DNA of 64,000 nt from CAVUNY01 sp963843535 (lineage in GTDB: Bacteria > Chloroflexota > Anaerolineae > Anaerolineales > Anaerolineaceae). The stretch lies in assembly GCA_963843535.1 (NCBI GenBank), contig CAWJKU010000004.1:558001-622000 (forward strand), written 5' to 3'. The notes beneath the pieces are model-generated. The model saw only the letters and a list, made by a program, of their open reading frames with translations, was not told where the DNA came from and ran no database searches. Positions within the stretch are counted from its first letter, which is position 1. Each line of letters begins with the position of its first letter. Shown here piece after piece: positions 42,276 through 51,657 of this stretch. The translations under genes and the position numbers were made by a program.

Positions 42276-42965
42276 TTAAATCCCCCGTTCAAACTCCTCT
42301 CCCAGGCGGTTGTTCTCTTTCAACCAGCGTCGGGCAGCCGGGGCTTCTGGGTAGGCTGCCAGAACGCGCTGCCAGAACATTTTGGAATGGTTCTTAATTT
42401 CCATGTGGATCAGTTCGTGAACGACGACATAATCAATCACCCCCAGCGGCGCCAATACCAGTCGCCAGGTGAAGCTCAGTGTACCGTGCGATGAACACGA
42501 ACCCCAGCGGGTGCGCGCCGAGCTGATGCGCAGCTTGGTGGGAATTAACCCCAGGCGAGCCGCATGTATTCGGACCTGTTCCGCCAGGACGATGCGCGCC
42601 TGGCGTTTATACCAGGATAAAAAATACTTGCCAGCCTGGGCTGCACTGGCGGAGGAAAGCTGAAAAATGCCGTTTTTCAGGGCCAGCCGGACGGGAGCAC
42701 TGGCTGAAAAGCGCAAAAGATGCAGACCACCCAGGTAAGGGAAGGATGCCCCTTCCGTAAACTCTAAAGGCGGCGTTTTTGGATGGGCCAGCATTTCTGC
42801 CTTTCGGGTGCGGATCCAGGCAGCTTTCTCGGCGACGATGGTGTCGATTTGGGCCTGGCTGGTGCGCAGTGGAGCGCGCACAACCAGTTTACCTTCGCGG
42901 GTGATGATCAGCGCGATGGTTTTTCGCCGTGAACGGATCAACTGGTCAATGGGGATCAAATTCAC
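42276..42965 (-). CDS. YgjP/SprT-like (DUF45) metallopeptidase
   Basis: 229-aa metal-dependent protein. The C-terminal half carries VHELIHMEIKNHSKMFW, a HExxH-like zinc site (HELxH plus a downstream His), after the family block RWGSCSSHGTLSFTWRLVLAP. The start is a GTG at 42965 that overlaps the uracil glycosylase stop by 4 nt (GTGA); a longer frame reaches 42998 but overlaps more. In some bacteria YgjP genes lie next to restriction systems; here it follows a DNA repair gene. Its biological role is not established. Confidence 0.85.
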   Translation of the reverse strand: MNLIPIDQLIRSRRKTIALIITREGKLVVRAPLRTSQAQIDTIVAEKAAWIRTRKAEMLAHPKTPPLEFTEGASFPYLGGLHLLRFSASAPVRLALKNGIFQLSSASAAQAGKYFLSWYKRQARIVLAEQVRIHAARLGLIPTKLRISSARTRWGSCSSHGTLSFTWRLVLAPLGVIDYVVVHELIHMEIKNHSKMFWQRVLAAYPEAPAARRWLKENNRLGEEFERGI

Positions 42966-43666
42966 TCCGATCCGAGCTCTTCGCGGGCGCGAGACCAAAC
43001 CGCGTCAAACATCGCGGGCGTCAGCCGGCCGGTCTGGGTATTTTGCCGGCTGGGATGGTATGAAGTGATAAGCCACGGTAATCCGCTGCCCAGGGGATAA
43101 TAGGCCGCGTGGCGGAATTCCAGGGCGGGAAGGGGGTAGCCCTGGTCGCGGTAAATCGAAAGCAGGTTGTCAAAGGCGATCCGCCCCAGGCAAACGATCC
43201 CCTGAACATGGGGCAAAAGCCCCATCTCAGCTAATAGAAACGGCCGGCAGGCAAGCATTTCTGCTGGGGTGGGTTTATTGTCCGGGGGAACGCAGCGGCA
43301 GACAGCCGTGATCAGCACATCTTTCAGCGCCAATCCATCATCGCGGTGAGTGCCGCCCGGTTGGTTGGCAAATCCGGCGCGATGAAGCGCGGCAAAGAGG
43401 AATTCCCCGGAAGCATCCCCGGTGAACATGCGCCCGGTGCGGTTGGAACCATGCGCGCCAGGCGCCAGGCCGATGACCAACAGGCGCGCGCCAGGATCGC
43501 CAAAGGCAGGAACGGGTTTTCCCCAGTAGTCCCAATCACGGTAGGCACGCCTTTTTTCGAGGGCGACCTGTTCTCGCCAGGCCACCAGGCGCGGGCAGCG
43601 CCGGCAGGCAGTGATTTCGCAGTTATGCGCCTGCCAGGACGGGGGAAGCAGGGTTTCATTCGTCAT
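42962..43666 (-). CDS. Uracil-DNA glycosylase, family 5 (UDGb)
   Basis: 234-aa base-excision repair enzyme with a 4Fe-4S cluster. It has the Fe-S cysteines in CRRCPRL and in later VCRC and VCLG segments, motif 1 GLAPGAHGSNRTGRMFTGD (with the UDGb form lacking the classical Asp/Asn), and motif 3 SYHPSRQNTQTG. The length is normal. The start ATG 43666 overlaps the TetR stop by 11 nt; an in-frame ATG at 43684 is the alternative. Family 5 enzymes also remove hypoxanthine and other deaminated bases. Confidence 0.92.
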   Translation of the reverse strand: MTNETLLPPSWQAHNCEITACRRCPRLVAWREQVALEKRRAYRDWDYWGKPVPAFGDPGARLLVIGLAPGAHGSNRTGRMFTGDASGEFLFAALHRAGFANQPGGTHRDDGLALKDVLITAVCRCVPPDNKPTPAEMLACRPFLLAEMGLLPHVQGIVCLGRIAFDNLLSIYRDQGYPLPALEFRHAAYYPLGSGLPWLITSYHPSRQNTQTGRLTPAMFDAVWSRAREELGSE

Positions 43667-44258
43667 GGCGGGCGACCCCATCAAAGAATGTGGAAATGAT
43701 CAATTCCAGGCCTTCATCAAGATGGAGAGGTCGTTCCTGACCTGGATAGAAAAAGGGGTACATCATGCCCAGCAGCACCCACACCAGCTGGTGGCTGGAC
43801 GCCGGGCGCAGCTCTCCACCCTGCATGCCCTCGGTAAGTATTTCCGCCAGGGCGCCGATGAATTCATCCTGGTAGAGCTGTTTAAAACCTGTACGAGCCT
43901 GCAGCGAAAGATTGGGCATCTCCTGGTTTGCCAGGCGAATGATAGCCCTTTTTTCTACCGGCTGGACAAAAACCGCCCGGATGAATGCGGTCAGGCGTCC
44001 TCGAGCGCTGGACGACGCGGCCCGGCAGTCTCTGATCAGGCGGCCAATTTCACCCAGGTAGTCGGTCATGATGGCGATGATCAGCGCCTCTTTATCTTTG
44101 AAGTGGTAATACAACCCGGCCTTGGTGATCCCGCAGGATTGCGCGATTTCGCGAATCGAGATCGCACTGTAACCGCTGCGGGTGAAAAGCAAGGTGGCTT
44201 CTTGCAAAATGCGCTGGCGCATGCCAGATGTGTTGCCAGGCGTTTCCTTGTCAGTCAT
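43656..44258 (-). CDS. TetR-family transcriptional regulator
   Basis: 200-aa repressor with an N-terminal helix-turn-helix (about residues 30-62): AISIREIAQSCGITKAGLYYHFKDKEAL. The ligand-binding part is variable, as usual. It follows the MFS exporter gene in the same direction (63-nt gap) and most likely controls it through the inverted repeat at 45755-45776 in the exporter's promoter. The inducer would be an exporter substrate. Confidence 0.92.
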   Translation of the reverse strand: MTDKETPGNTSGMRQRILQEATLLFTRSGYSAISIREIAQSCGITKAGLYYHFKDKEALIIAIMTDYLGEIGRLIRDCRAASSSARGRLTAFIRAVFVQPVEKRAIIRLANQEMPNLSLQARTGFKQLYQDEFIGALAEILTEGMQGGELRPASSHQLVWVLLGMMYPFFYPGQERPLHLDEGLELIISTFFDGVARHDE

Positions 44259-44321
44259 TTCAGAGCTCCTTCAACAGACGAACGATCCCCGTGCGCGTGG
44301 ATGATTCCAGGATGGAAAAAT

Positions 44322-45731
44322 TTATTGGGCCGTGGCGGAATTTTGTGCCTGCTCAGTATGGGCCTTGACGGCTGCCAGTTCGGCAGCGCGGCCTTTCAAC
44401 CCGTTCGCCAGGATAACCATCAGGATCGAGATCACCCCAATCACGGTGTAGGCCGCGCCGTATCCTGGAGCTCCTCCACCGGAAGAGGCAGCTACCGCAC
44501 CGACCACGGCAGCGCCCAGCAGCTGCCCGATGCTGCTTGAAAGGGTGACGATTCCCTGAGCGGCGGAACGGTCTTTGGAATCAGCCTCGTTTAACAATAT
44601 ATAACGGATTGGGGCGCCCAGCAAGGATGACAATCCGCCGCCCACCAGGACACCCGATAGCAGGAACAGGGCGATACTGACGGCCGCCAGGCTGCCCAGG
44701 AAGAACATACCCGCCACCAGCAGTACTGTACCGGTCAACACCACGATCCTTGACCCAAAACGATCCAGCAAACGGCCGATGAGCGGTGAGAAGACCGCCA
44801 TTGCCAGCACCAGCGGTATCAACAGGAAGCTGGCTTCAGAGCTTTTAAGAGAAAAAGCGGACACCGCCAGCGAGGGCATGAAAACCAACCCCGCTTCCCC
44901 GATCCCGGCGCCGATGGAGAGCAGGTATGCCAGAACCATCTGGCGATTCTGGAATAAATCCAGGCGCAAAATGGGATTTTCGGCTTTTCTTTCCCGCCAG
45001 ACAATAACTGGGGCGAGAAGCAGCGCGGCAGCTAAAAACGGCAGGACATCGCCTGACACCAGGCTGCCGAAGAAATTCTGGATATCGATCTGGCTGAGCG
45101 CCACAGTCAGCGCGCCTAAAGCAACCGATAATACCAGCATCCCAGGCCAATCGAAACGGCCGGCGGCGGCAGGGCGCGTTGCAGGTAGAATGCGCAGGCT
45201 GAGCAGGATGATGACCAGTGCAACGGGCAGGTTGATGATAAACAACCAGTGCCAGCTGGCCAGGAGCAAAAGTCCGCCGATGATCGGCCCGATCAAGAAA
45301 GCAATTCCAAAAACTGCCCCGATTAACCCCAGGGCTGATCCGCTCTTCTCGGGTGGGAAGGTATCTCCGATCACGGCACTGGCTACCGGAAAAATACCGC
45401 CGGCGCCAAAACCCTGCACAGCACGGCCTATCAGCAAGACGGTGAAGGAAGTAGAAGAAGCGACAATCAGGGAACCCAACGCAAACAGGAACACATTCAG
45501 GATATATATCGGCCGCCGGCCGAACTGGTCGGACAGCTTGGCCATGAGGGGGGTGCCAATCAAGTTGAAGAGGACGTAAATGCTGAAAATCCATGTCACC
45601 AGGCGTTCGTCAACCCGAAAAGAATCCCGGATAGCGGGCAGAGCCGGCCCGACGATGGCGATATCCAGCGCGCCCATTAATACGCCCAAGAAAAGGACCA
45701 GCAAAATATTATTGCGTTTTTTGTTATCCAT
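44322..45731 (-). CDS. MFS drug/proton antiporter (DHA2-type, 14 helices)
   Basis: 469-aa major-facilitator exporter with about 14 hydrophobic helices. Motif A is MAKLSDQFGRRPIY after helix 2, and motif C-type Gly-rich sequence (LGLIGAVFGIAFLIGPIIGG) is in helix 5, the mark of antiporters. DHA2 members expel drugs, dyes or bile salts. It is the first gene of a TetR-regulated unit with an operator overlapping its promoter. Substrate unknown. Confidence 0.92.
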   Translation of the reverse strand: MDNKKRNNILLVLFLGVLMGALDIAIVGPALPAIRDSFRVDERLVTWIFSIYVLFNLIGTPLMAKLSDQFGRRPIYILNVFLFALGSLIVASSTSFTVLLIGRAVQGFGAGGIFPVASAVIGDTFPPEKSGSALGLIGAVFGIAFLIGPIIGGLLLLASWHWLFIINLPVALVIILLSLRILPATRPAAAGRFDWPGMLVLSVALGALTVALSQIDIQNFFGSLVSGDVLPFLAAALLLAPVIVWRERKAENPILRLDLFQNRQMVLAYLLSIGAGIGEAGLVFMPSLAVSAFSLKSSEASFLLIPLVLAMAVFSPLIGRLLDRFGSRIVVLTGTVLLVAGMFFLGSLAAVSIALFLLSGVLVGGGLSSLLGAPIRYILLNEADSKDRSAAQGIVTLSSSIGQLLGAAVVGAVAASSGGGAPGYGAAYTVIGVISILMVILANGLKGRAAELAAVKAHTEQAQNSATAQ

Positions 45732-45754
45732 TCAGCAGCTCCAAATCTATTTAT

Positions 45755-45776
45755 ACTTACCTAACGGTCGGTAAGT
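45755..45776 (-). promoter_or_regulatory. TetR-type operator upstream of the MFS gene
   Basis: A 7+8+7 inverted repeat, ACTTACC-taacggtc-GGTAAGT, 24 nt before the MFS ATG. It overlaps a -10-like TATAAA (45750-45755). Position and symmetry fit the binding site of the TetR-like product of the next gene. Confidence 0.7.
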
Positions 45777-45823
45777 TACTGAATGATATCACAATTTTGG
45801 GGAGAATCAAGAGCGGATAAGCG

Positions 45824-47011
45824 TTATTTCAACAAGATTCTGGCCTGAGGGGAAGAAAGAAATTCCGCGCCGTGGGCGGTGATCACCACATTTTCTTCTA
45901 GCCCGAGATATCCGTAACCATCCAGCATCAAGCCGGGTTCAACCGTGTAAACCTGGCCTGGTTCCAGCAGGTAATCAGGTGCATCGCCGTAGCGCTCCCA
46001 GGGTGGTCCCAACAGCCCGCCGCCGTCGTGCGCTAACCGGCCAAGCTGGTGGCCCGTGGCATGCATGAATTCGGGATAACCAGCCTGGGTGATGCGTTTG
46101 CGGGCCAGATCGTCGATTATACGTCCAGGGATGCAGGGACGCATGGCTGTGACCGCAGCCTGAATGGCGCTGCTCACGGTTTCAAAGGCCTGGCGGACAG
46201 CTGACGGGGCTTCTTTTTCACCGGGTTTAAGAAAATAAGCCACCCTTTGCAGATCGGAACAATAGCCAGCCTGGCGCACACCGAAATCGATATGCAGTAT
46301 TTGTCCGGGGCTGATGCGCCTGTCGCCCGGCGCGGTGTGGCCTGCGGGCGAGTCGGGTCCAGCGTTGACAATCGGGCAGCCTTCGTAGCTCCAGGCGGGG
46401 TCAAGGTTGGCATCATCCAGCCTGCGGTGCATAAAATCTGAGATTGCTTTCTCAGTCATGCGGCGTTCGCAAAAAAGGAAAGTCTCCTCAAAGATTTTTT
46501 CCGTGGTGGCAATGGCGCGGCGGATTAAATCCAGCTCGGTGGGTGTCTTTCGCCCGCGCAGGGCGCGGATGATGTTTTCCGCCGAGACAAACCGTGCGGG
46601 AAAAGGGGAATCCTTTAAGATATCAAGCAAGATCTGGTACATGCCCTGCGTCAGGCCGTCCGCCATCACATCGGTGATGGAGGTGTTGATCGCGATCTTT
46701 TCTGGATGCGCACTTTCAAGCGCGGCGCGCAGCGCCGGGCGGATGGACTGGTCGTAGGGGATCACGGTGGCATAGGCTCCGGTTTCACGCGCGGCGTGTG
46801 CTTCAAACTGGCCTACAATCGCGGTGCACTCCCCCGAGCGGTTGATTAACAGCGCCGACTGCCAGGTCAACCCGCCTTCGCCGTAAATCAAAGGCAAAAC
46901 GGGATCCCCTCCGGCAGAGGTCTCGCGCACAAAGGTCAACCAGGTGTCGATTTCCAGTTCTTTAAGAATGCCGACGGCCTGCTGAACTTTGGACTGGACA
47001 ATGGCGCTCAT
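45824..47011 (-). CDS. M24-family Xaa-Pro aminopeptidase-like protein
   Basis: 395-aa pita-bread-fold metallopeptidase. The metal ligands are visible: Asp in HIDFGVRQ, Asp in YCSDLQR, His in HATGHQLG, Glu in VEPGL and Glu in LGLEENV. An N-terminal creatinase-like domain covers about residues 1-150. It should cleave N-terminal residues before proline in small peptides. It overlaps the upstream zinc-ribbon gene by 4 nt (ATGA). Confidence 0.92.
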   Translation of the reverse strand: MSAIVQSKVQQAVGILKELEIDTWLTFVRETSAGGDPVLPLIYGEGGLTWQSALLINRSGECTAIVGQFEAHAARETGAYATVIPYDQSIRPALRAALESAHPEKIAINTSITDVMADGLTQGMYQILLDILKDSPFPARFVSAENIIRALRGRKTPTELDLIRRAIATTEKIFEETFLFCERRMTEKAISDFMHRRLDDANLDPAWSYEGCPIVNAGPDSPAGHTAPGDRRISPGQILHIDFGVRQAGYCSDLQRVAYFLKPGEKEAPSAVRQAFETVSSAIQAAVTAMRPCIPGRIIDDLARKRITQAGYPEFMHATGHQLGRLAHDGGGLLGPPWERYGDAPDYLLEPGQVYTVEPGLMLDGYGYLGLEENVVITAHGAEFLSSPQARILLK

Positions 47012-47496
47012 TGGAAGAGCCTGTTAGCAATGGCTACCATGCACAGGCAGCTGATACAAAAAATTATCGTGACTGCAATGGCAATGGCTACCCAAAGGCG
47101 GTTGCTGGTCAGGCGGTTAATTAGCGGCTGTTCCACTGGTGTGGTGAAGGTGGGCGGGGTAGGGGGCTCGCCGGGTCCTTCGGAAATATCTTGAAGGGAG
47201 GGACGGTAAACATCCTCCGCTGAGGCTGCCGGACGGCCCGGGATTGGGGGGTTATACATCTCATCCGCGGAAGTTACAGAGCTTCCCGGGATGGGCGGGT
47301 TGTAGTCGTCCTGCACGGGCGGCCTAGAAGGTGAGGGCTGCACCTCGGCTGGCGGGACGGCTTTTTCTAACGCTGGCGTTGTTTCCCCCAGGTTCACGTT
47401 GAAATGATTTCCGCAGTACTGGCAGGTCACAGATTGCTGGTTTTCGTCGACTGAAAGGGTTGCCCCACAACCGGGACAGGTAGTAGTAATCGCCAT
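47008..47496 (-). CDS. Zinc-ribbon membrane protein, hypothetical
   Basis: 162-aa protein with an N-terminal zinc ribbon (CPGC...CQYC, about residues 6-30), a Pro-rich linker with repeated YNPPIPG motifs (three near-copies, about 65-110) and one C-terminal transmembrane helix (about 132-158). The start is fixed by AAGGAG 6 nt before the ATG at 47496. Function unknown; the repeated PPIPG block resembles proline-rich binding linkers. It is translated just before the M24 peptidase. Confidence 0.78.
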   Translation of the reverse strand: MAITTTCPGCGATLSVDENQQSVTCQYCGNHFNVNLGETTPALEKAVPPAEVQPSPSRPPVQDDYNPPIPGSSVTSADEMYNPPIPGRPAASAEDVYRPSLQDISEGPGEPPTPPTFTTPVEQPLINRLTSNRLWVAIAIAVTIIFCISCLCMVAIANRLFQ

Positions 47497-47567
47497 GAGA
47501 GACTCCTTAATTGAGCGTATATTAAGTATACGCATAAATTGAGCATAAGTTGGAGAGATTGTTTAGG

Positions 47568-48587
47568 TTATAGAATCAACATCGCGTCGCCAAAAGAGTA
47601 GAAGCGGTACTCAAGGCGGATGGCTTCGGCATAGGCCGATAAGATTTGCTCGCGGCTGGTAAAAGCACTGACCAGCATTAATAGAGTGGAGCGTGGCAGG
47701 TGAAAATTGGTGACCAGCCCATCCACCGCTTTAAATTCAAAACCAGGCAGAATGAACAGGCCGGTTGCCCCGCTGAAATCCCTCACCACCTTTCCGGGCA
47801 AGGCCTGCCGGGCGGCAGTTTCGAGGGTGCGCACACTGGTCGTGCCGACGGCGATAATCCTTCCGCCTCTTTGGCGCGTGGAATTGATCTGTTCCGCCGC
47901 GGCTGGGGTGACCTCGCACCATTCGGTATGAATATGATGGGTCTGGGGATCATCCTCAGTTACCGGGGCAAAGGTATCCAGGCCGACGTGCAGGGTCACC
48001 TCGGCAAATTGGATGCCGTTACCTGTCAGGTGGGCCATGAGCTCGGGTGTAAAGTGCAGCCCGGCGGTCGGCGCAGCCGCAGAACCCGGCTGGCGGGCAT
48101 ACACCGTCTGGTAGCGTTCGGGGTTGGCGAGCGGGGTGTGGATATAGGGCGGCAGCGGCATCTGCCCGGCCTGCTCCAGGTACGCTTCGACCGGCTGGCT
48201 GAACCGCACCAGGCGGCGTGAGCCCTCCAGGTTTTCGAGAATTTCAGCCTGAGGACCATTTTCCAGGGCCAGTTTCATCCCTGGGGAGACTCGCTTGCCG
48301 CCGACCAGGGCTTCCCAGGTTAAACCTTCCTGCCGTTTCAGCAGCAGCAGCTCAATTCGCCCACCGGTGGGTTTGCGGGCATAAATCCGCGCCGGGATCA
48401 CCCGGGTCTGGTTGATCACCAGCAGGTCGCCGGGGCGCAGATAATCGCCAATATCCCAGAATGTGCGGTGTTCCAAACGGCCTGCGGTGCGGTGCAGGAC
48501 CAGCAAGCGCGAGGCATGGCGCGGTTCGACCGGCGTTTGGGCAATGCGCTCCGGCGGAAGGGGGTAGTCAAAATCTGAGGTATGCAT
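47568..48587 (-). CDS. queA: S-adenosylmethionine:tRNA ribosyltransferase-isomerase
   Basis: 339-aa enzyme that adds the epoxycyclopentanediol ring precursor in queuosine synthesis on tRNA. Signatures: FDYPLPPERIAQTPVEPRHASRLLVL at the start, DLLVINQTRVIPARI, RYQTVYA...GSAAAPTAGLHFT and FHLPRSTLLMLVSAF near the end. Length is normal. It follows ruvB, a frequent gene order in bacteria. No tgt is seen in the window. The start has only weak ribosome-site pairing. Confidence 0.96.
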   Translation of the reverse strand: MHTSDFDYPLPPERIAQTPVEPRHASRLLVLHRTAGRLEHRTFWDIGDYLRPGDLLVINQTRVIPARIYARKPTGGRIELLLLKRQEGLTWEALVGGKRVSPGMKLALENGPQAEILENLEGSRRLVRFSQPVEAYLEQAGQMPLPPYIHTPLANPERYQTVYARQPGSAAAPTAGLHFTPELMAHLTGNGIQFAEVTLHVGLDTFAPVTEDDPQTHHIHTEWCEVTPAAAEQINSTRQRGGRIIAVGTTSVRTLETAARQALPGKVVRDFSGATGLFILPGFEFKAVDGLVTNFHLPRSTLLMLVSAFTSREQILSAYAEAIRLEYRFYSFGDAMLIL

Positions 48588-48665
48588 GGAAAAGGTTGGC
48601 GGGCCTGGTTGCGGGATTAATAGCCAGGAAGTCGATTGCGGCGCTGGTTATTCATAGAATGGAGG

Positions 48666-49750
48666 TCACTGCTCGGGTGGAAATTCTTCCGGGGTATCGG
48701 GAGTATCGACATCGAGCAGGGTGAGCTGGTACTGCGTATTTTCCTGGGGAAAGGGAATGCCCAGGTGCTCATAAGCCAGGTGGGTGGCGATCCGCCCGCG
48801 CGGGGTGCGTCCGAGAAAACCGAGCTGGAGCAGGTAAGGCTCGACCACATCCATGATCGTATCCGGTTCTTCGCTGATCGAAGCGGCGATGGTGTTCAGG
48901 CCGACCGGTCCCGCCGCTGTATTTTTCGATGATCGCTAACAGCAGACGCCGGTCGCCATCGTCCAGACCGCGTTCGTCCACTTCCAGCAGCTTGAGCGCA
49001 TCCTTCGCGACCTGTGCGAGATATGATCTTTTGGGCTTTGACCTGGGCATAATCGCGCGACGCGGCGCAGCAGGCGCAGCGCCACGCGCGGGCGTGCCGC
49101 GGGCACGCCGGGCGATTTCCTTGATCCCGGCCGGTTCGGCAGCCACACCCAGGCGAACTGCGGCCCGGTTGATGATCGACTCCATGGCAGCCAGGTCGTA
49201 GTAATTCAGGCGGTAGACCGCGCCAAAACGGGCGCGCAGCGGGGCGCTGATCAGCGCCATGCGCGTGGTGGCGCCGATCACGGTGAAACGCGGCAGCTTG
49301 AGCCGGATAGAACGCGCAGCGGGACCCTTGCCGACGATGATATCCAGGGCATAGTCTTCCATGGCCGGGTACAGCACTTCTTCCACTGCCCGTCCCAGGC
49401 GGTGGATTTCATCGATAAAGAGAATATCCGCCGGCGTGCAGGTTGGTGAGAATGGCCGCCAGATCACCGGCGCGTTCGATGGCCGGCCCGGCGGTGATTT
49501 TGATGTTGACGCTCATTTCATTGGCCAGAACGTACGCCAGGGTGGTTTTCCCCAATCCGGGCGGGCCGTAAAACAGCACGTGGTCCAGCGGCTCGCCGCG
49601 CTGCCGGGCAGCGGCGATCAGGATTTCCAGGTTTTTGCGCACCATGTCCTGCCCGATGATTTCTTTCAAGAACTGCGGGCGCAGGGCCTGATCGATGCGG
49701 TCATCCGGGCGGGCCTGGGGGGCAATCACGCGGTTTGGAGGTTCAGCCAT
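48666..49750 (-). CDS. ruvB: Holliday junction helicase RuvB, interrupted by about five single-base frame changes
   Basis: RuvB motor protein that drives branch migration. Pieces in three frames together give the whole protein: N-terminal part with Walker A GPPGLGKTTLAYVLA (from 49750), then Walker B DILFIDEIHRLGRAVEE, GATTRMALISAPLRARFG, and the C-terminal winged helix ending PYLLQLGFLGRTPRGR and PPEQ (48666). Frame changes lie near 49435, 49105, 49075, 49050 and 48915; each is cured by dropping one base, mostly in CC or GG runs. Neighbours (queA, upp) and the same kind of error in upp, moaA and rnj argue for sequence error, not decay. Confidence 0.88.
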
Positions 49751-49891
49751 GCAGTCGATTATACCCTGAAAATATAAAAGGATCCCTCAAAGATATGAAC
49801 AATTGTTCTGGTGTGATCTTAGGATTTTGTTTCTTTAAAAATTGGGGCGGCTTTTCTAAAGAAAGGTATAATCGCACATCAGGAGCTACCC

Positions 49892-50519
49892 ATGACCAAT
49901 GTATATGTATCTTCTCATCCATTAGTTAGGCATAAACTCACGAAAATGCGCAGCGTGGATACCAATCCGAAGAAATTTCGTGAGTTGGTGCGTGAGATTG
50001 CCGGTTTGCTGGCTTATGAAGCGACAGCCGATCTGGTGGTCGTGCCGAAGGATGTCCAGACACCGCTGGCAGTCGCCCCAGGCTGGGAATTGAGGGAAAA
50101 AATCGGCCTGGTGCCGATCCTGCGCGCGGGATTGGGCATGGTGGAAGGGGTCTGGGAATTGATGCCCACTGCCGAGGTCTGGCATATCGGCCTGTACCGC
50201 GATGAAAAGACGCTGAAACCGGTGCAGTATTACAACAAGCTGCCGGTCGAGCCTACCGTTCAGGTGTGCCTGATCCTCGATCCCGATGCTCGCGACGGGT
50301 GGTTCGGCAGTGGCTACGGTGGATGTGCTTAAGAATTGGGGCGTGACAAAAATTAAGTTCGTGGGATTGATTGGCGCCCCCGAAGGCATCCGCAACATGC
50401 AGGAGCACCACCCGGATATGCCCATTTACCTGGCTGAGATCGACGATCACCTCAACGAACGCGGATATATCGTGCCCGGTTTGGGCGATGCCGGTGACCG
50501 CCAGTTCGGGACCGGATAA
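49892..50519 (+). CDS. upp: Uracil phosphoribosyltransferase, one frame change
   Basis: Salvage enzyme joining uracil and PRPP to UMP; about 208 aa once repaired. The first frame gives SHPLVRHKLTKMR, VPILRAGLGMVEG and VCLILDP; the second, from 50286, gives MLATGGSA (PRPP loop), VGLIGAPEG and YIVPGLGDAGDRQFGT. The join needs removal of one C in a CCC run at about 50282-50284. AGGAGC precedes the ATG. It is the only rightward gene between ruvB and moaA. Confidence 0.92.
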
Positions 50520-50556
50520 ACTCACTCCGGCGTCTGGCGTGCGTGGTTGGCAACCG

Positions 50557-51545
50557 CTAACCGCCGATTTGCATCATACACCGTCCAGTGGGACGGTTAT
50601 CCGCATTGAGTTCATGGGACAGCGGTTTTAGGGCAAGGGCCTGCGTAAAATAGGGTATCAGGTCCTCGCCGCGGCGCAAGGCATCCCGGATCGGTACTTC
50701 GATATCATTCAGCAGGCAGGGGCGTAAATTTCCATCCGCGGTTAGACGCAGGCGGTTGCAATCTTCACAAAACTGCTCGCCGAGCGGTGAGATAAAACCT
50801 ATCCTTCCGGGGCCGCCGGGCAAACGGTAATCGCGCGCCGGACCTGAGCCTACCGTATTTTCCACTTTTTCCAGCCCCAAAGGCGCCAAAATATGCAGCA
50901 TTTCCTGAATCGACAGGTACGTGTCTTGCGGAGGGGGAAAGCCATTCCCCCACGAATCCTGGTTTTTTACCGGCATAATTTCAATAAAACGCACATGCCA
51001 GGGATACTGCAAACTAAGCCGGGCCAGGGCAGGTAGTCTCATCATCATTAATGCCGCGCATGGCAACGGCGTTGAGCTTAATGGGCGATAAACCGGCAGC
51101 GTGCGCTTTTTCCAGGCCTTGCCACACCCGTTCCAGGCTCCCCCCGCGGGTGATGCGGGCAAATTTTTCGGTCTGAAGGGTATCCAGGCTGACATTGATC
51201 CGTTTGAGGCCTGCATCTACCAGGCGCTGGACCTGGTCGCCCAGCAGCAGGCCGTTAGTGGTCAGGGATATGTCTTCGATCCCCGGCACAGCAGAGACCA
51301 TCGCCACCAGATGAGCCAGGTCCTTTCTGACCAGCGGCTCACCGCCCGTCAGGCGGATTTCGCGGATCCCTTTTTCGGCTGCCAGGCGCACGATTTGGGT
51401 GATTTCTTCAAAGCGCAGAATACTCTCATGAGTCTGCCATGATGACCCCTGCTGCCGGCATGCAGTAAACGCAGCGCAGATTACAACGGTCAGTAACCGA
51501 AATGCGCAGATACGTGATGCGCCGGCCAAAACGGTCTACCAGCAT
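50557..51545 (-). CDS. moaA: GTP 3',8-cyclase MoaA, two frame changes
   Basis: Radical-SAM enzyme for the first step of molybdenum cofactor synthesis. The N-terminal part (from ATG 51545, GGAGG upstream) has the SAM cluster motif CNLRCVYC. The middle piece has LTGGEPLVRKDL and NVSLDTL. The C-terminal piece has the second cluster CEDCNRLRLTADG and ends in the conserved GG. Frame changes lie near 51441 and 51036; each is cured by deleting one base. Repaired length about 328 aa is normal. No other moa gene is in the window. Confidence 0.92.
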
Positions 51546-51595
51546 TACCCCACCTCCAACCCTTATTAAGTGGATTTTACCACAGCGGTGAAATA

Positions 51596-51632
51596 CCAGG
51601 CGCGCATGTGAAAAAATCACATGCGCGCCTGG
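51596..51632. terminator. Perfect 16-bp hairpin between rnj and moaA
   Basis: Stem 51596-51611 with 51617-51632, loop of five A on the + strand. It begins 26 nt after the rnj stop on the minus strand. There is no T-run 3' of the stem on either strand, so the stop would rest on the stem alone. Confidence 0.6.
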
Positions 51633-51657
51633 GCAGGTACTATTCAGATAATGTGCT

